IMG/VR virus record: IMGVR_UViG_3300037848_000009
Span: 1 to 60,396 of that record
Length of the DNA stretch: 60,396 bases
Strand: one strand, 5' to 3'
Source: a virus
Position 1 is the first letter of the stretch; every line of letters begins with the position of its first letter. The translations under genes were made by a program, and so were the position numbers. The notes beneath the pieces were generated by a model. The model was given only the letters and a program-made list of their open reading frames with translations. It did no database searches and was not told where the DNA came from. Below, one piece after another: positions 15,878 to 24,556 of the stretch.

Positions 15878-17325
15878 TGCACAACCCGATTGATTACAAG
15901 CAGCTTGCGGCAGCCATGATGGCAGAACAGAGCCGCTACAAGGCTGCTGACACGCCCCCAACAGGCATTCACTCGCATGGCCCCGGGGGACTGTTCTCTG
16001 CACTTGGTCTATCGCGCCCGTTGTTCAGTGCCATGCAACTGCCTATGATGGGGTTGCAGGCACGCCTCCCGGTCATGCCCAGCCAGGATACCAACCCGCT
16101 GTATGGTATTATCACTGGCCAGACGGCAACATCCGGTGACGAACCGACGGCACAATGTGATGACCCGCCCACCGCCGGGACACTGAAGCTCTGCACACAA
16201 TCGCTGCCGTTCGGGTTGCAGGCGCGGCAAACACCGTCATACGACCTGCGGGAATTTGGGCAGCGTGTCAACCGTGGCGAGTTTATGGATTTCCAGATTT
16301 TTGGCAATCCGGCTGATATGTTTGAAACGGGCGTAGCTCCAACCATCCCGAACGCCAGCCCCGCCATGGCCGCGCAACGAGATACTGCCAAGCTCCTGGC
16401 AGAACTGGCGGTGTCGTGGAGTCGTGACTTCGCACGGGAGCTTTATAATGGCAACCCGGCGAGCAATACTGCCGGTCGACAGTATTTCAATGGGTTGGAC
16501 ATTTTGATCAATAACGGACGGGTGGATGCTGTAACCAATACCAGATGCGGGGCAGCCGACAGCTTGATCTACTCGTTTGGCGATAACGCGGTCAACACGA
16601 ATGGCGACGGGGCGGTGCGGAGCATCACAACAATATATCGCATTCTGCAGCATACTGCTGCGCATGCGAACCTGAACCCCGTGCGCTGGGTGTTGGCTAT
16701 GCCATTTGGTTTGTTCTACGCATTGACAGACGTCTGGCCTTGCTCGTACATGACATTCAGGTGCGCAAACAACACCAGCAACACCAATGCCTCGGTCGAC
16801 ATTGACACAGCAGAGGCTAATCGCATGCGTGATGGCATGCGCGGCGATCTTTACAGCTACACCGGGCAATACCTTCTCATTGATGGGCAGCAGGTGCCGG
16901 TCATTATTGACGATGCCATTCCTTACAGCACGAATGCAGGCGGCATTCACGAAAGCGACATCTATTTTATTCCGATGACCGTCAAAGGGGCAACGCGTGT
17001 CACGTATCTGGAGTATTTTAACTTTGACGTGCCAGGCGGCGCGATGCAGGCGGCAGGCATTATGGCAGGCCGTGATCAGTTCTACACCAGCGACGGCGGG
17101 CGCTTCCTCTGGGCGGTCAAGCCAAATACGAATTATTGTGTACAGTTACTCGCCAGTGCCAAGCCGCGTCTGGTGCTTCTTACGCCACAAATCGCGGCCC
17201 GCATGACCAATGTTGGATGGACGAGCCTGATTATGGAGCGTGATTGGGACCCGACCGGCACCTACTTCTACGATGGCGGCGTGACCACGTTTGCAGCACC
17301 ATCATACTTTGACCCGACTGGCTAG
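15877..17325 (+). CDS. Major capsid protein
   Basis: 482 residues, ATG in a TAATG overlap with the scaffold and GGAGGG upstream. It follows the protease-scaffold gene, as HK97-fold capsid genes do. The N-terminal ~100 residues are a probable scaffolding/delta-type or flexible segment (MHNPIDYKQLAAAMMAEQSR). Later parts are strand-rich (RWVLAMPFGLFYALTDVWP, QQVPVIIDDAIPYST, SDIYFIPMTVKG). Several Cys pairs (e.g. 'PCSYMTFRC') are unusual. Called mainly from length and position. Confidence 0.8.
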   Translation: MHNPIDYKQLAAAMMAEQSRYKAADTPPTGIHSHGPGGLFSALGLSRPLFSAMQLPMMGLQARLPVMPSQDTNPLYGIITGQTATSGDEPTAQCDDPPTAGTLKLCTQSLPFGLQARQTPSYDLREFGQRVNRGEFMDFQIFGNPADMFETGVAPTIPNASPAMAAQRDTAKLLAELAVSWSRDFARELYNGNPASNTAGRQYFNGLDILINNGRVDAVTNTRCGAADSLIYSFGDNAVNTNGDGAVRSITTIYRILQHTAAHANLNPVRWVLAMPFGLFYALTDVWPCSYMTFRCANNTSNTNASVDIDTAEANRMRDGMRGDLYSYTGQYLLIDGQQVPVIIDDAIPYSTNAGGIHESDIYFIPMTVKGATRVTYLEYFNFDVPGGAMQAAGIMAGRDQFYTSDGGRFLWAVKPNTNYCVQLLASAKPRLVLLTPQIAARMTNVGWTSLIMERDWDPTGTYFYDGGVTTFAAPSYFDPTG

Positions 17326-17333
17326 GAGTGGCG

Positions 17334-17987
17334 ATGTATGCCGCGCTCATCATCACCTATAATCGCGCAAGCACGCTGGCCGAGACGCTGGCGTGCTTGC
17401 GGCGCAACCTCACACCCCAGCCAGATATCTGGATTGTGGCAGACGATGGGAGTACCGATAATACCCGCGAAGTTGTACACCAGTTTGGTGCCGACCTGGT
17501 GGTGACACAGCGCGGCGGGATGGGGAAAAATACAAACGCAGGACTCAGGGCGGCGTGGCAACAGACGCCGCTCGTGTTGCAAGTCCAGGATGATCGGCAA
17601 TTGCAAAAGCCGCTTAATCTCTCTGATATGCTCTTACGATTGGGGGAGCTAACATCGTCCTGGATACGGCTTGATACGCTCTTCAAAGGGCGTGCCATCA
17701 CCGCCACCATGGAGCGCGGGTATTGGCGAATGAACTGGAGTGACGAGTATCTGTATATAGCAAGCGATGCCCCACATATCAAGCACCGCAGATTTCATGA
17801 CGTTGCTGGGATGTATCCAGAGGATAAAAAAATAGGACACACGGAAAATGCCTGGTGTGCCCGGTGCCGGTCGTTCGGTCTCGATGGTGTATTGGCCGCG
17901 CCGCTTATTCCGGCATTCGGGCTACCTGATCATCTGTGGAAAAACGCCGGGCCGGATGTGGGGAGTTGGCAGGAGAAAGGCTTATGA
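17334..17987 (+). CDS. GT2-family glycosyltransferase
   Basis: 217 residues from the ATG at 17334 with AGGAG 5-6 nt upstream. It begins MYAALIITYNRASTLAETLA and has VADDGSTDNTREV near residue 38, the nucleotide-sugar binding loop of GT-A, family 2 enzymes. QVQDDRQL is the likely DXD equivalent. It follows the capsid gene and overlaps the larger glycosyltransferase (ATGA). Likely glycosylates virion proteins or host surface glycans. Confidence 0.85.
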   Translation: MYAALIITYNRASTLAETLACLRRNLTPQPDIWIVADDGSTDNTREVVHQFGADLVVTQRGGMGKNTNAGLRAAWQQTPLVLQVQDDRQLQKPLNLSDMLLRLGELTSSWIRLDTLFKGRAITATMERGYWRMNWSDEYLYIASDAPHIKHRRFHDVAGMYPEDKKIGHTENAWCARCRSFGLDGVLAAPLIPAFGLPDHLWKNAGPDVGSWQEKGL

Positions 17988-20758
17988 AGCGCGTCTGGTT
18001 GCCATCGGCTGATAATAATGCAGTGGGTGGTGTTGGACAGGTCATTGCGGCGCAACGTCGTCACCTGCCGGGGCTTGGCTGGCAGGTGGTTGACGATCCG
18101 AACACAGTAGACATTATCGCAGTGCATATCACGGCTCAGCGAGACGTGCCGCGCATAGACGTGCATCATTTGCACGGCCTGCATTATGATAGCGATACCC
18201 CTGGCGACCGTGCCATCAACCGCAAACTTATCCACACGATTCGGGAGGCGCGCGCGCATACACTGCCATCGGAGTGGAGTGCAATGGCGTTGCGGCGCGA
18301 TTTACGCTTACACCCTGACATTATCCCCAACGGGATTGAGGTGGCGAACTGGCAGCCGGGCAACACCCAATCGTATGCCCTCTGGAATAAGACACGCAGC
18401 AGTCGTATTTGCGACCCACGCCCCGCCTATGAACTGGCATCTCAGGGTGTGCCAGTGGTCTCAACATTTTTACCAGACAATGTGGCACGCCCTGACAATG
18501 CGCGTGTGATTGGTCGTCAATCGTTTCAAGATATGCGGCAAACCATCCAGGATGCCGGGGTCTATATTGCAACCACACGCGAGGTCATGGCGGTCGGGGT
18601 GCTTGAAGCAATGGCTGCCGGGGTGCCCATCCTTGGATACACTGGCAGTGGAACGGAAGAGGTCGTCACGCATAAGGTCACGGGATGGCTGGTTGAAGAA
18701 GGCGACATTGCCGGTCTGGTTGCGGGCTATTACTGGCTGATGGAACACCGCTCCGAAATAAGCCGCGCCTGTAGAGATGCTGCACAGGCATACGATTGGG
18801 CGCGTATCATACCGCGTTATGCAGCACTTTACGAACGCGTATTGCACCAGCGCGAACACGAGCCGACAGGAGTCAGTATTGTCATTCCCTGCTATAACTA
18901 TGGGCGGTTTCTTGGTGATGCCATTCAGAGTTGTCTCAAGCAGACAGAAAAGCCAGCAGAAATTATTGTCGTTGACGATGGGAGCACCGACAATACCCGC
19001 GAGATTGCTCAACGTTATCCCGTGACATATATCTATCAGGAGAATGCAGGGCCAGGAGCCGCCCGCAATCGCGGCATTGCCCACGCCACACAGCCGTATA
19101 TTGTCTGTCTGGACGCTGACGACTGGCTTGATCGCGCGTATGTTGCCACGTTGCGCCCGGCATTGCACGCCAATCGTCAGTTGGGCGTTGTCTATAGCGG
19201 TATTACCTGGGAGCGCCCGGACGGGGCGCGGCGGTCACCAGGTGCTTCGTTTTCCTGGGAGCGTGAGGTCAAGGGCAATGCCATTACGTGCGCTGCAATG
19301 TTTCGACGAGAAATGTGGGAGCGCGCAGGGGGAGAAACCTTTACCTACAAACGTGCTGAGGATTACGAGTTCTGGTTGCGTGGTCTATCAGTTGGCTATG
19401 ACGCGCAACGTGTCACAACTGATGGCCTGTTCCACTACCGGAGCCATCCTGACCACAAAAGCTTGAAGCACAAATATACTGGCGTGTATGACTGGCTGCC
19501 GTGGGCATACGATGGCGACTACCCAGCAGGCGCGCCCGCCAGTGAGCAACCGCGTGTGCGTTCCTATCGCAAACCGCAGGTAAGTATCATTATTCCAGTC
19601 GGGCCGGGGCATGCCACCGATCTGCCGACCGCTTTAGAAAGTCTGCTCGGCCAATCGTTCCGCAATTGGGAAGCTATTGTCATAGATGACACCCATGACG
19701 GTATTCCTGCCTACCTGTTACGTCCGTATCCATTTGCTCGCGTCTTGCGTACCAGCGGTGCAACGGGAGCCGGGGCCGCGCGTAATGTCGGAATTGACGC
19801 CGCGCGTGCATCGTTGTGCCTGTTCCTGGATGCCGATGACTACCTGATACCTGCTGCCCTGCAGGCGTTTTTTGAGGGCTACCACAACAGCGATGCATGT
19901 TATGTCTATAGCGATTGGTTCACCTGGCATCATGGCAAGATTGCACCGCAGCAGTGCAAAGCATATTCACAGATAGGATGGCTTGAGCACGGCTGGCACG
20001 CGGTCACGGTGCTGATGCACATTGACCATGCTCGCACCATCCGGTTTGATGAGGATTTGCCATCCTGGGAGGATTGGGATTTCTTTGCGCGCTGCGCTAT
20101 CAATGGCATCTGCGGCGAGCGTATTGCGCTGCCGTTGCTGGGGTATCAGCCGAGCAAAGGCGCTCGTCGCCAATATGCGGTCAGGCACCAGGCCGAATTA
20201 AAATCGCTCCTGGAAGAGCGCTACAAACCGTATATGTCAGGAGGGAAAGAGATTATGCCGTGTTGTGGGGGAAAGGGCAAGCAGCCGACACCGCAGACAG
20301 TCAAAGAAGGGGCCACAACCGTGAGCAATGACAATAAGACAACCTACGTGCGTATGGAATACACAGGCAAAAACACGGGAGCCGTCACATTTTCAGGCAC
20401 AAATGGGCGCTCGTATCGCGGCGGGGCCAACCCGACCAACCGTTTTGCCAATGTCCACAAAGACGATGTGGAACGAATGGCCAATACGGGGAAGTGGAAG
20501 GTCGTTAAACGCCCTCAGTCAAGCGTTCATCGTGGGGCGCAACCAGTTCCGCCGCCACAGCCTGCGCTCGTTGCGGAGCCTGATGAGGAACATACAACAG
20601 AAGACGAAAATTTGCCGCACGACATGGAACAGTATTTTGCCGTCATGCTAGATGATGACGTACCCACAACAGAAGGCGAGCCAGACGAACCAGAAGAACC
20701 AGAAGAAACCGCACCAGCATCGCGCCGCAGGAGGAGGCCGAAACGTGTCCGAGAGTAA
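17984..20758 (+). CDS. Three-domain glycosyltransferase with phage C-terminal module
   Basis: 924 residues; ATG at 17984 with AGGAGAAAGG. Residues 1-290 are GT-B type (NGIEVANWQPG ~115, GVPILGYTGSGTEEVVTHK ~214-232). Residues ~295-520 form a GT2 domain (VSIVIPCYNYGRF, IVVDDGSTDNTREI, CLDADDWLDRAY). Residues ~535-750 form a second GT2 domain (VSIIIPVGPGH, GAARNVGIDAAR, LFLDADDYLIP). The last ~165 residues start MPCCGGKGKQ and continue MEYTGKNTGAVTFSGTNGRS, RFANVHKDDVERM, a small module I have the impression occurs alone in phage head operons, then an acidic and basic tail. Fusion of a structural-type module to glycosyltransferases suggests targeting to the virion. Confidence 0.85.
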   Translation: MKRVWLPSADNNAVGGVGQVIAAQRRHLPGLGWQVVDDPNTVDIIAVHITAQRDVPRIDVHHLHGLHYDSDTPGDRAINRKLIHTIREARAHTLPSEWSAMALRRDLRLHPDIIPNGIEVANWQPGNTQSYALWNKTRSSRICDPRPAYELASQGVPVVSTFLPDNVARPDNARVIGRQSFQDMRQTIQDAGVYIATTREVMAVGVLEAMAAGVPILGYTGSGTEEVVTHKVTGWLVEEGDIAGLVAGYYWLMEHRSEISRACRDAAQAYDWARIIPRYAALYERVLHQREHEPTGVSIVIPCYNYGRFLGDAIQSCLKQTEKPAEIIVVDDGSTDNTREIAQRYPVTYIYQENAGPGAARNRGIAHATQPYIVCLDADDWLDRAYVATLRPALHANRQLGVVYSGITWERPDGARRSPGASFSWEREVKGNAITCAAMFRREMWERAGGETFTYKRAEDYEFWLRGLSVGYDAQRVTTDGLFHYRSHPDHKSLKHKYTGVYDWLPWAYDGDYPAGAPASEQPRVRSYRKPQVSIIIPVGPGHATDLPTALESLLGQSFRNWEAIVIDDTHDGIPAYLLRPYPFARVLRTSGATGAGAARNVGIDAARASLCLFLDADDYLIPAALQAFFEGYHNSDACYVYSDWFTWHHGKIAPQQCKAYSQIGWLEHGWHAVTVLMHIDHARTIRFDEDLPSWEDWDFFARCAINGICGERIALPLLGYQPSKGARRQYAVRHQAELKSLLEERYKPYMSGGKEIMPCCGGKGKQPTPQTVKEGATTVSNDNKTTYVRMEYTGKNTGAVTFSGTNGRSYRGGANPTNRFANVHKDDVERMANTGKWKVVKRPQSSVHRGAQPVPPPQPALVAEPDEEHTTEDENLPHDMEQYFAVMLDDDVPTTEGEPDEPEEPEETAPASRRRRRPKRVRE

Positions 20759-21020
20759 ACAATTACTCCTTGCTATGCTGGCGTCCTATCGTGTAGCGCA
20801 TATGATTGCAAACGAGGATGGACCAGGGTTCGTGTTTTTGCGTCTCCGAGCGTGGACTATGCGCTGGCCGTGGCTTGAGGCGGGCATCAGTTGCCCATTG
20901 TGTCTGTCATTCTGGGTCGCATTGCCAATGCTGTTTGTCCCACGCCGCATCCTGGAATGGCTTGGGGTTGCGGGCGGGGTGCTCATTGTTCATCGCTGGC
21001 TGGAAGGGGCCTGTGATTAA
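20745..21020 (+). CDS. DUF1360-like membrane protein
   Basis: 91 residues from the GTG at 20745 (GGAGGAGG upstream). Two hydrophobic helices flank the motif ISCPLCLSFWVALPM, and the N-terminus is LLLAMLASYRVAHMIANEDGP. These features match DUF1360, found widely in phages and bacteria. Function unknown. It overlaps the end of the glycosyltransferase by 14 nt. Confidence 0.8.
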   Translation: MSESKQLLLAMLASYRVAHMIANEDGPGFVFLRLRAWTMRWPWLEAGISCPLCLSFWVALPMLFVPRRILEWLGVAGGVLIVHRWLEGACD

Positions 21021-21029
21021 GGTCGTATT

Positions 21030-22271
21030 ATGAGTAACTTACTGGCACTCGAAACATTTCGTGCCTATCTCGGCTACCACCCATACCACTTCTGGGGGTT
21101 GGCGGGCAGCAAGGCGCCTATCCAGTCGAGTTGCAACCCTGTGGTGACCGAGTATGCGTGGCAGGCTGCCGACGCTGCCGGGCGCGATGACATTCGCGAG
21201 TCGATTGTGCGAGCCGAGGAGCGACTGCGCACGTATCTGCATTATAGCGTTGCGCCGCGTTATGGCAGTATCACCCTGCCATATCCTGACTACCTCAACC
21301 CCAACCTCTGGCGAGGATCATATGGCAGCCCGCGGGGGAAGTGGAATGCTATCCAATTGCCTGATGTGGGGTTTGTGCAGGCGCTTGGTACGGAACGCCT
21401 GACGCTGATTGATACACCTACCGTCACCTATAGCGATAGCGACGGGGATGGGCTCGACGATAGATTTACCGTCACCGTGAGCACAACGATTACTGACCCT
21501 GACCAGATACAACCCTATTTCGCAGAGGCGGATCGATTGGATGATGAGGGGGCAAACGAACGCTGGCGCATTCGCCCGGTGTCGGTGTCTATTAGTGGCG
21601 GTACTGCAACCATACGCGGGCGGGCGTGGCAACTGGTCAAGCCCATTCGGTATGAAGGGGTGAGCCCGGCTGAATTGGATGCGGCTGTTGCCGCCAACTA
21701 TGTTGACACGATTGACGTGTATCAGCGCACCACAGACGGCGATCAGCAGGCAACGCTGACATGGGAAACGACACCGTACCCACCATGGGCGTACACGGCA
21801 AAGACTGTGAGCACCGACCCGGCAGCCATCGCGACGGCAACAGCGCGTGTGGGTATTCGCGACGCGCGAACAGGACTGGTGACACCTGCCGAAGCGGTCT
21901 ATAACGCTGATACGGATAGCTGGTCTAGTCCGGAGTCGTGCCTGTATGGTAGCCGACTACCAGATCGGGTGACTATTAACTACTATGCAGGCTACCCACT
22001 CGAAAACCGAAAGATGGCCGCGTGGCTTATTCCTGTGGTGGCTCGCTTTGCTATGGCCGAATTGGCGCGCCGCATTTGCACGTGCGATTATGCCAATCGC
22101 GAACTCTGGCGTTGGCAGTTTGACCGCGCCTCAACGTCTGGCAATAATGATGAAACGTATCAGATCAGCATCGAAGACCTGAACAATCCATTCGGCACGC
22201 GGTTGGGGCATATTGACGCATGGAAGCGCGTGCAAGGTGAGCGAATTATGGCAGGGGTTATTCCATTCTAA
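21030..22271 (+). CDS. Head-tail connector-type structural protein
   Basis: 413 residues. The N-terminal ~80 residues (IRESIVRAEERLRTYLHYSVAP) and C-terminal helices (MAAWLIPVVARFAMAELARR) resemble head-tail connector proteins. The middle is an inserted beta-rich domain with a calcium-binding-like loop (DSDGDGLDDRF). It lies between the capsid block and the tail block, as connectors do. Family assignment is by arrangement, not by a clear motif. Confidence 0.6.
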   Translation: MSNLLALETFRAYLGYHPYHFWGLAGSKAPIQSSCNPVVTEYAWQAADAAGRDDIRESIVRAEERLRTYLHYSVAPRYGSITLPYPDYLNPNLWRGSYGSPRGKWNAIQLPDVGFVQALGTERLTLIDTPTVTYSDSDGDGLDDRFTVTVSTTITDPDQIQPYFAEADRLDDEGANERWRIRPVSVSISGGTATIRGRAWQLVKPIRYEGVSPAELDAAVAANYVDTIDVYQRTTDGDQQATLTWETTPYPPWAYTAKTVSTDPAAIATATARVGIRDARTGLVTPAEAVYNADTDSWSSPESCLYGSRLPDRVTINYYAGYPLENRKMAAWLIPVVARFAMAELARRICTCDYANRELWRWQFDRASTSGNNDETYQISIEDLNNPFGTRLGHIDAWKRVQGERIMAGVIPF

Positions 22272-22282
22272 AGGAGTGAGAA

Positions 22283-23812
22283 ATGTCTCAACTTACAAAA
22301 GATCAGATTGTAACACATCAGCATGCGCGGCTCTTCCGGCAAGATGGCGGCGCGCGCCCTACAAACCGAATGACTTATAGCGGTGTCGATGACCAGAAGA
22401 TGGCCTTAACTGGTGTGTCAGCGCCGGTGTCAGGCGGTATCAACCCGATCCAGATTGGGGACCCGCGCCGCCGCAAAGCGTACATTAATGTCGGGCGCAC
22501 GGTGGACCCGCCCGATTTTGATAGTGCCACATTGTCCATGTACGAAGACCACGGTCAGCTACCATGGCAATTGATTCAAGGGGAATGCCCCTTCAACTTG
22601 TACCGCACGGTGGGCACCTGCAAAGACCCGTCGTCATTTTTGGATGGCGTCACGGATTATCTCGAAATCTATAGCGATTGTGAGGTAACAGATCGGAGTC
22701 TGGGTGATCGGGTTGCGTTTGACACTGATGATGCAGTAACCGATGAATTAAGCCTGACCGTGACTGGTGGTATTTATCCGGTCGGGGCGTTGGGGTTTGG
22801 GGAAAAGGCCGCAACACAGGTGACCGTTGAAGTCATTGATATTACATATGGAGACCGTTTCCAATGCGCTGATTGTGGCGTGCCCAATGATGGCACCGAA
22901 TGGATTTATGCCGCCGCCAAGTATAACACGCCTTCGGCGAGCAATGGCGAGGTCATCTATAGCACCGACGGCGGCGCAACCTGGACAGAGACTGCCGTGA
23001 CCGCAGAGGACCCGGTTGCTATTGGCATCGCAGGCGATAAACTGGTGGTCATTACTGGCACCAGTTTGTATTGGGCGGATATTAATGAGAAAACGGGCGT
23101 GCCTGGCACATTCACCACGGTGACGCCGTCCTCGTGGGCTGCGAATAATGCCACCGATGCCTACTTCGGTGGGCCTCGCGAGGTGTACGTGTGTGGGCAA
23201 AACGGCTATATCTGGCTCTTTACCGACGTGACGACAGCACCAGACATTCTGGATGCCGGAAGCGCCACGAGCAACAACCTGGCGCGCATCGATGGCACCG
23301 ATAATGTCATTGTTGCCAGTGGGGCGAGTGGTACCGTCATCATCAGCACCAACAATGGCGAAACGTTTGCTGCCACGAGTGCCACACCGTCTGCGGATAA
23401 TCAGCAAGCACTGGCGGTGTTTGACCAGAATTATATCTGGACAGGCACCGACGGCGGCGAAATCTATTACACCATCGATGGGGGCGAGACCTGGACAGAG
23501 AAAACATTCGGCGGCTCAGGTAGCGGCAATGTGTACGATATTGTGGCGGCCACGAGTGAGGTCATCTATTTCAGTTATGCCACCACCGATCCGACAGCAC
23601 AAATCTACTGGTCAGTGAACGGCGGACGCGATATTACCCGTTCTGGCTGGCGTATCCTGAACCTGCCCACATTTGACTACGGATTTCGCATTGCCGTGCC
23701 GCAAGCAGCTATCCCTGGAGTAGCAGCGAACAATATTGCTATTGCAGGGCTCGCTGGTGACGGGGCCGATGGCATTATCGTGCAGGGCATTGCCGCAGTG
23801 CGTGGAGGGTAA
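22283..23812 (+). CDS. Major tail protein candidate fused to BNR-type beta-propeller
   Basis: 509 residues. The first ~190 residues resemble a tail-tube protein in place and composition. From ~200 on there are Asp-box/BNR-like repeats: STDGGATWTET, STNNGETFAAT, YTIDGGETWTEKT and SVNGGRDIT, which build sialidase or YCF48-like propellers. It comes just before the tail chaperone genes, the usual place of the major tail protein. Propellers on a tail tube would be displayed on the outside and may bind glycans. Confidence 0.65.
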   Translation: MSQLTKDQIVTHQHARLFRQDGGARPTNRMTYSGVDDQKMALTGVSAPVSGGINPIQIGDPRRRKAYINVGRTVDPPDFDSATLSMYEDHGQLPWQLIQGECPFNLYRTVGTCKDPSSFLDGVTDYLEIYSDCEVTDRSLGDRVAFDTDDAVTDELSLTVTGGIYPVGALGFGEKAATQVTVEVIDITYGDRFQCADCGVPNDGTEWIYAAAKYNTPSASNGEVIYSTDGGATWTETAVTAEDPVAIGIAGDKLVVITGTSLYWADINEKTGVPGTFTTVTPSSWAANNATDAYFGGPREVYVCGQNGYIWLFTDVTTAPDILDAGSATSNNLARIDGTDNVIVASGASGTVIISTNNGETFAATSATPSADNQQALAVFDQNYIWTGTDGGEIYYTIDGGETWTEKTFGGSGSGNVYDIVAATSEVIYFSYATTDPTAQIYWSVNGGRDITRSGWRILNLPTFDYGFRIAVPQAAIPGVAANNIAIAGLAGDGADGIIVQGIAAVRGG

Positions 23813-23814
23813 CA

Positions 23815-24300
23815 ATGAGCGACAATGGGCATATCCAATTCACGTTTAGTACGGGCGTGGTGGCAACACTGCGTCCCGTGTCGCCATTTATCCGGCAGGC
23901 TGTGGAGCGTGCATTTCCGCCGCCACAGCCGCCTATTGTTGACGTGGATTATGGCGACACAATACAGCAGGAGCCCAACCCGAACGATCCCGACTATCTG
24001 AAGGCACTAGAAATACACGAAACACAGGTGAGCATCCGGTTACGCGACATGATGCTCTTGCATGGCATTGATGTAGAGATAGAGCCGGAGCGCAAACAGC
24101 AGGCTCTAGAACTCTTGCAATCGGTGGGGCTTGACTGGCCTACTGATGAGCCGGAAAAGCTGACATACATCAAATATTGTTGCATCGGCACGGATGACGA
24201 GGCCAATCGCGTCATTATGAGTATCCGTCGCAACCGCGAGGTATCGGAGGAGGACGTAGCAGCAGCTACCAGGATGTTTCGCGGCAACATACAAAAATAG
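23815..24300 (+). CDS. Tail assembly chaperone (gpG-like)
   Basis: 161 residues. Position immediately before the tape measure, acidic helical C-terminus and following out-of-frame ORF fit the gpG/gpGT chaperone pair. The gene ends ATA CAA AAA TAG; the next frame is open across this stop. It should coat and shape the tape measure during tail assembly. Confidence 0.7.
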   Translation: MSDNGHIQFTFSTGVVATLRPVSPFIRQAVERAFPPPQPPIVDVDYGDTIQQEPNPNDPDYLKALEIHETQVSIRLRDMMLLHGIDVEIEPERKQQALELLQSVGLDWPTDEPEKLTYIKYCCIGTDDEANRVIMSIRRNREVSEEDVAAATRMFRGNIQK

Positions 24301-24556
24301 AGACATTTTCAAGTATCGCACGCCTCGCAGTGCTGTGCGATATTCGCTGGAATACGAACTGATGGAAGTTGCCCGTTGGAAAGGCTATGCGGACGAAGAG
24401 GAGCTTTTCCAAAAACCCCCAGACGTGCAGGCGCGCGCAATTGCGCACTATCGCATCTATCATCAAATACAGGCAGTGCTTGCTCACGAGCAAGCCACAG
24501 AGGCAAAACGGCAGCGAAACGCAACACGAAACACAGGAAGGCGAAAGAAGCGTTAA
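24290..24556 (+). CDS. Tail chaperone extension (gpT-like), probably made by frameshift
   Basis: This frame is open from 24260 and codes plausible protein from ~24299 (RDIFKYRTPRSAVRYSLEY, then EVARWKGYADEEELFQK). Its first start codon (GTG 24335) has no Shine-Dalgarno site and falls after clearly protein-like sequence. The frame is +1 (equally -2) to the gpG-like gene, and AAAAATAG at 24293-24300 offers a slip site at the stop. The product would be a gpG-T fusion of ~245 residues. The exact slip point is not determined. Confidence 0.6.
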   Translation, partial: YKNRDIFKYRTPRSAVRYSLEYELMEVARWKGYADEEELFQKPPDVQARAIAHYRIYHQIQAVLAHEQATEAKRQRNATRNTGRRKKR

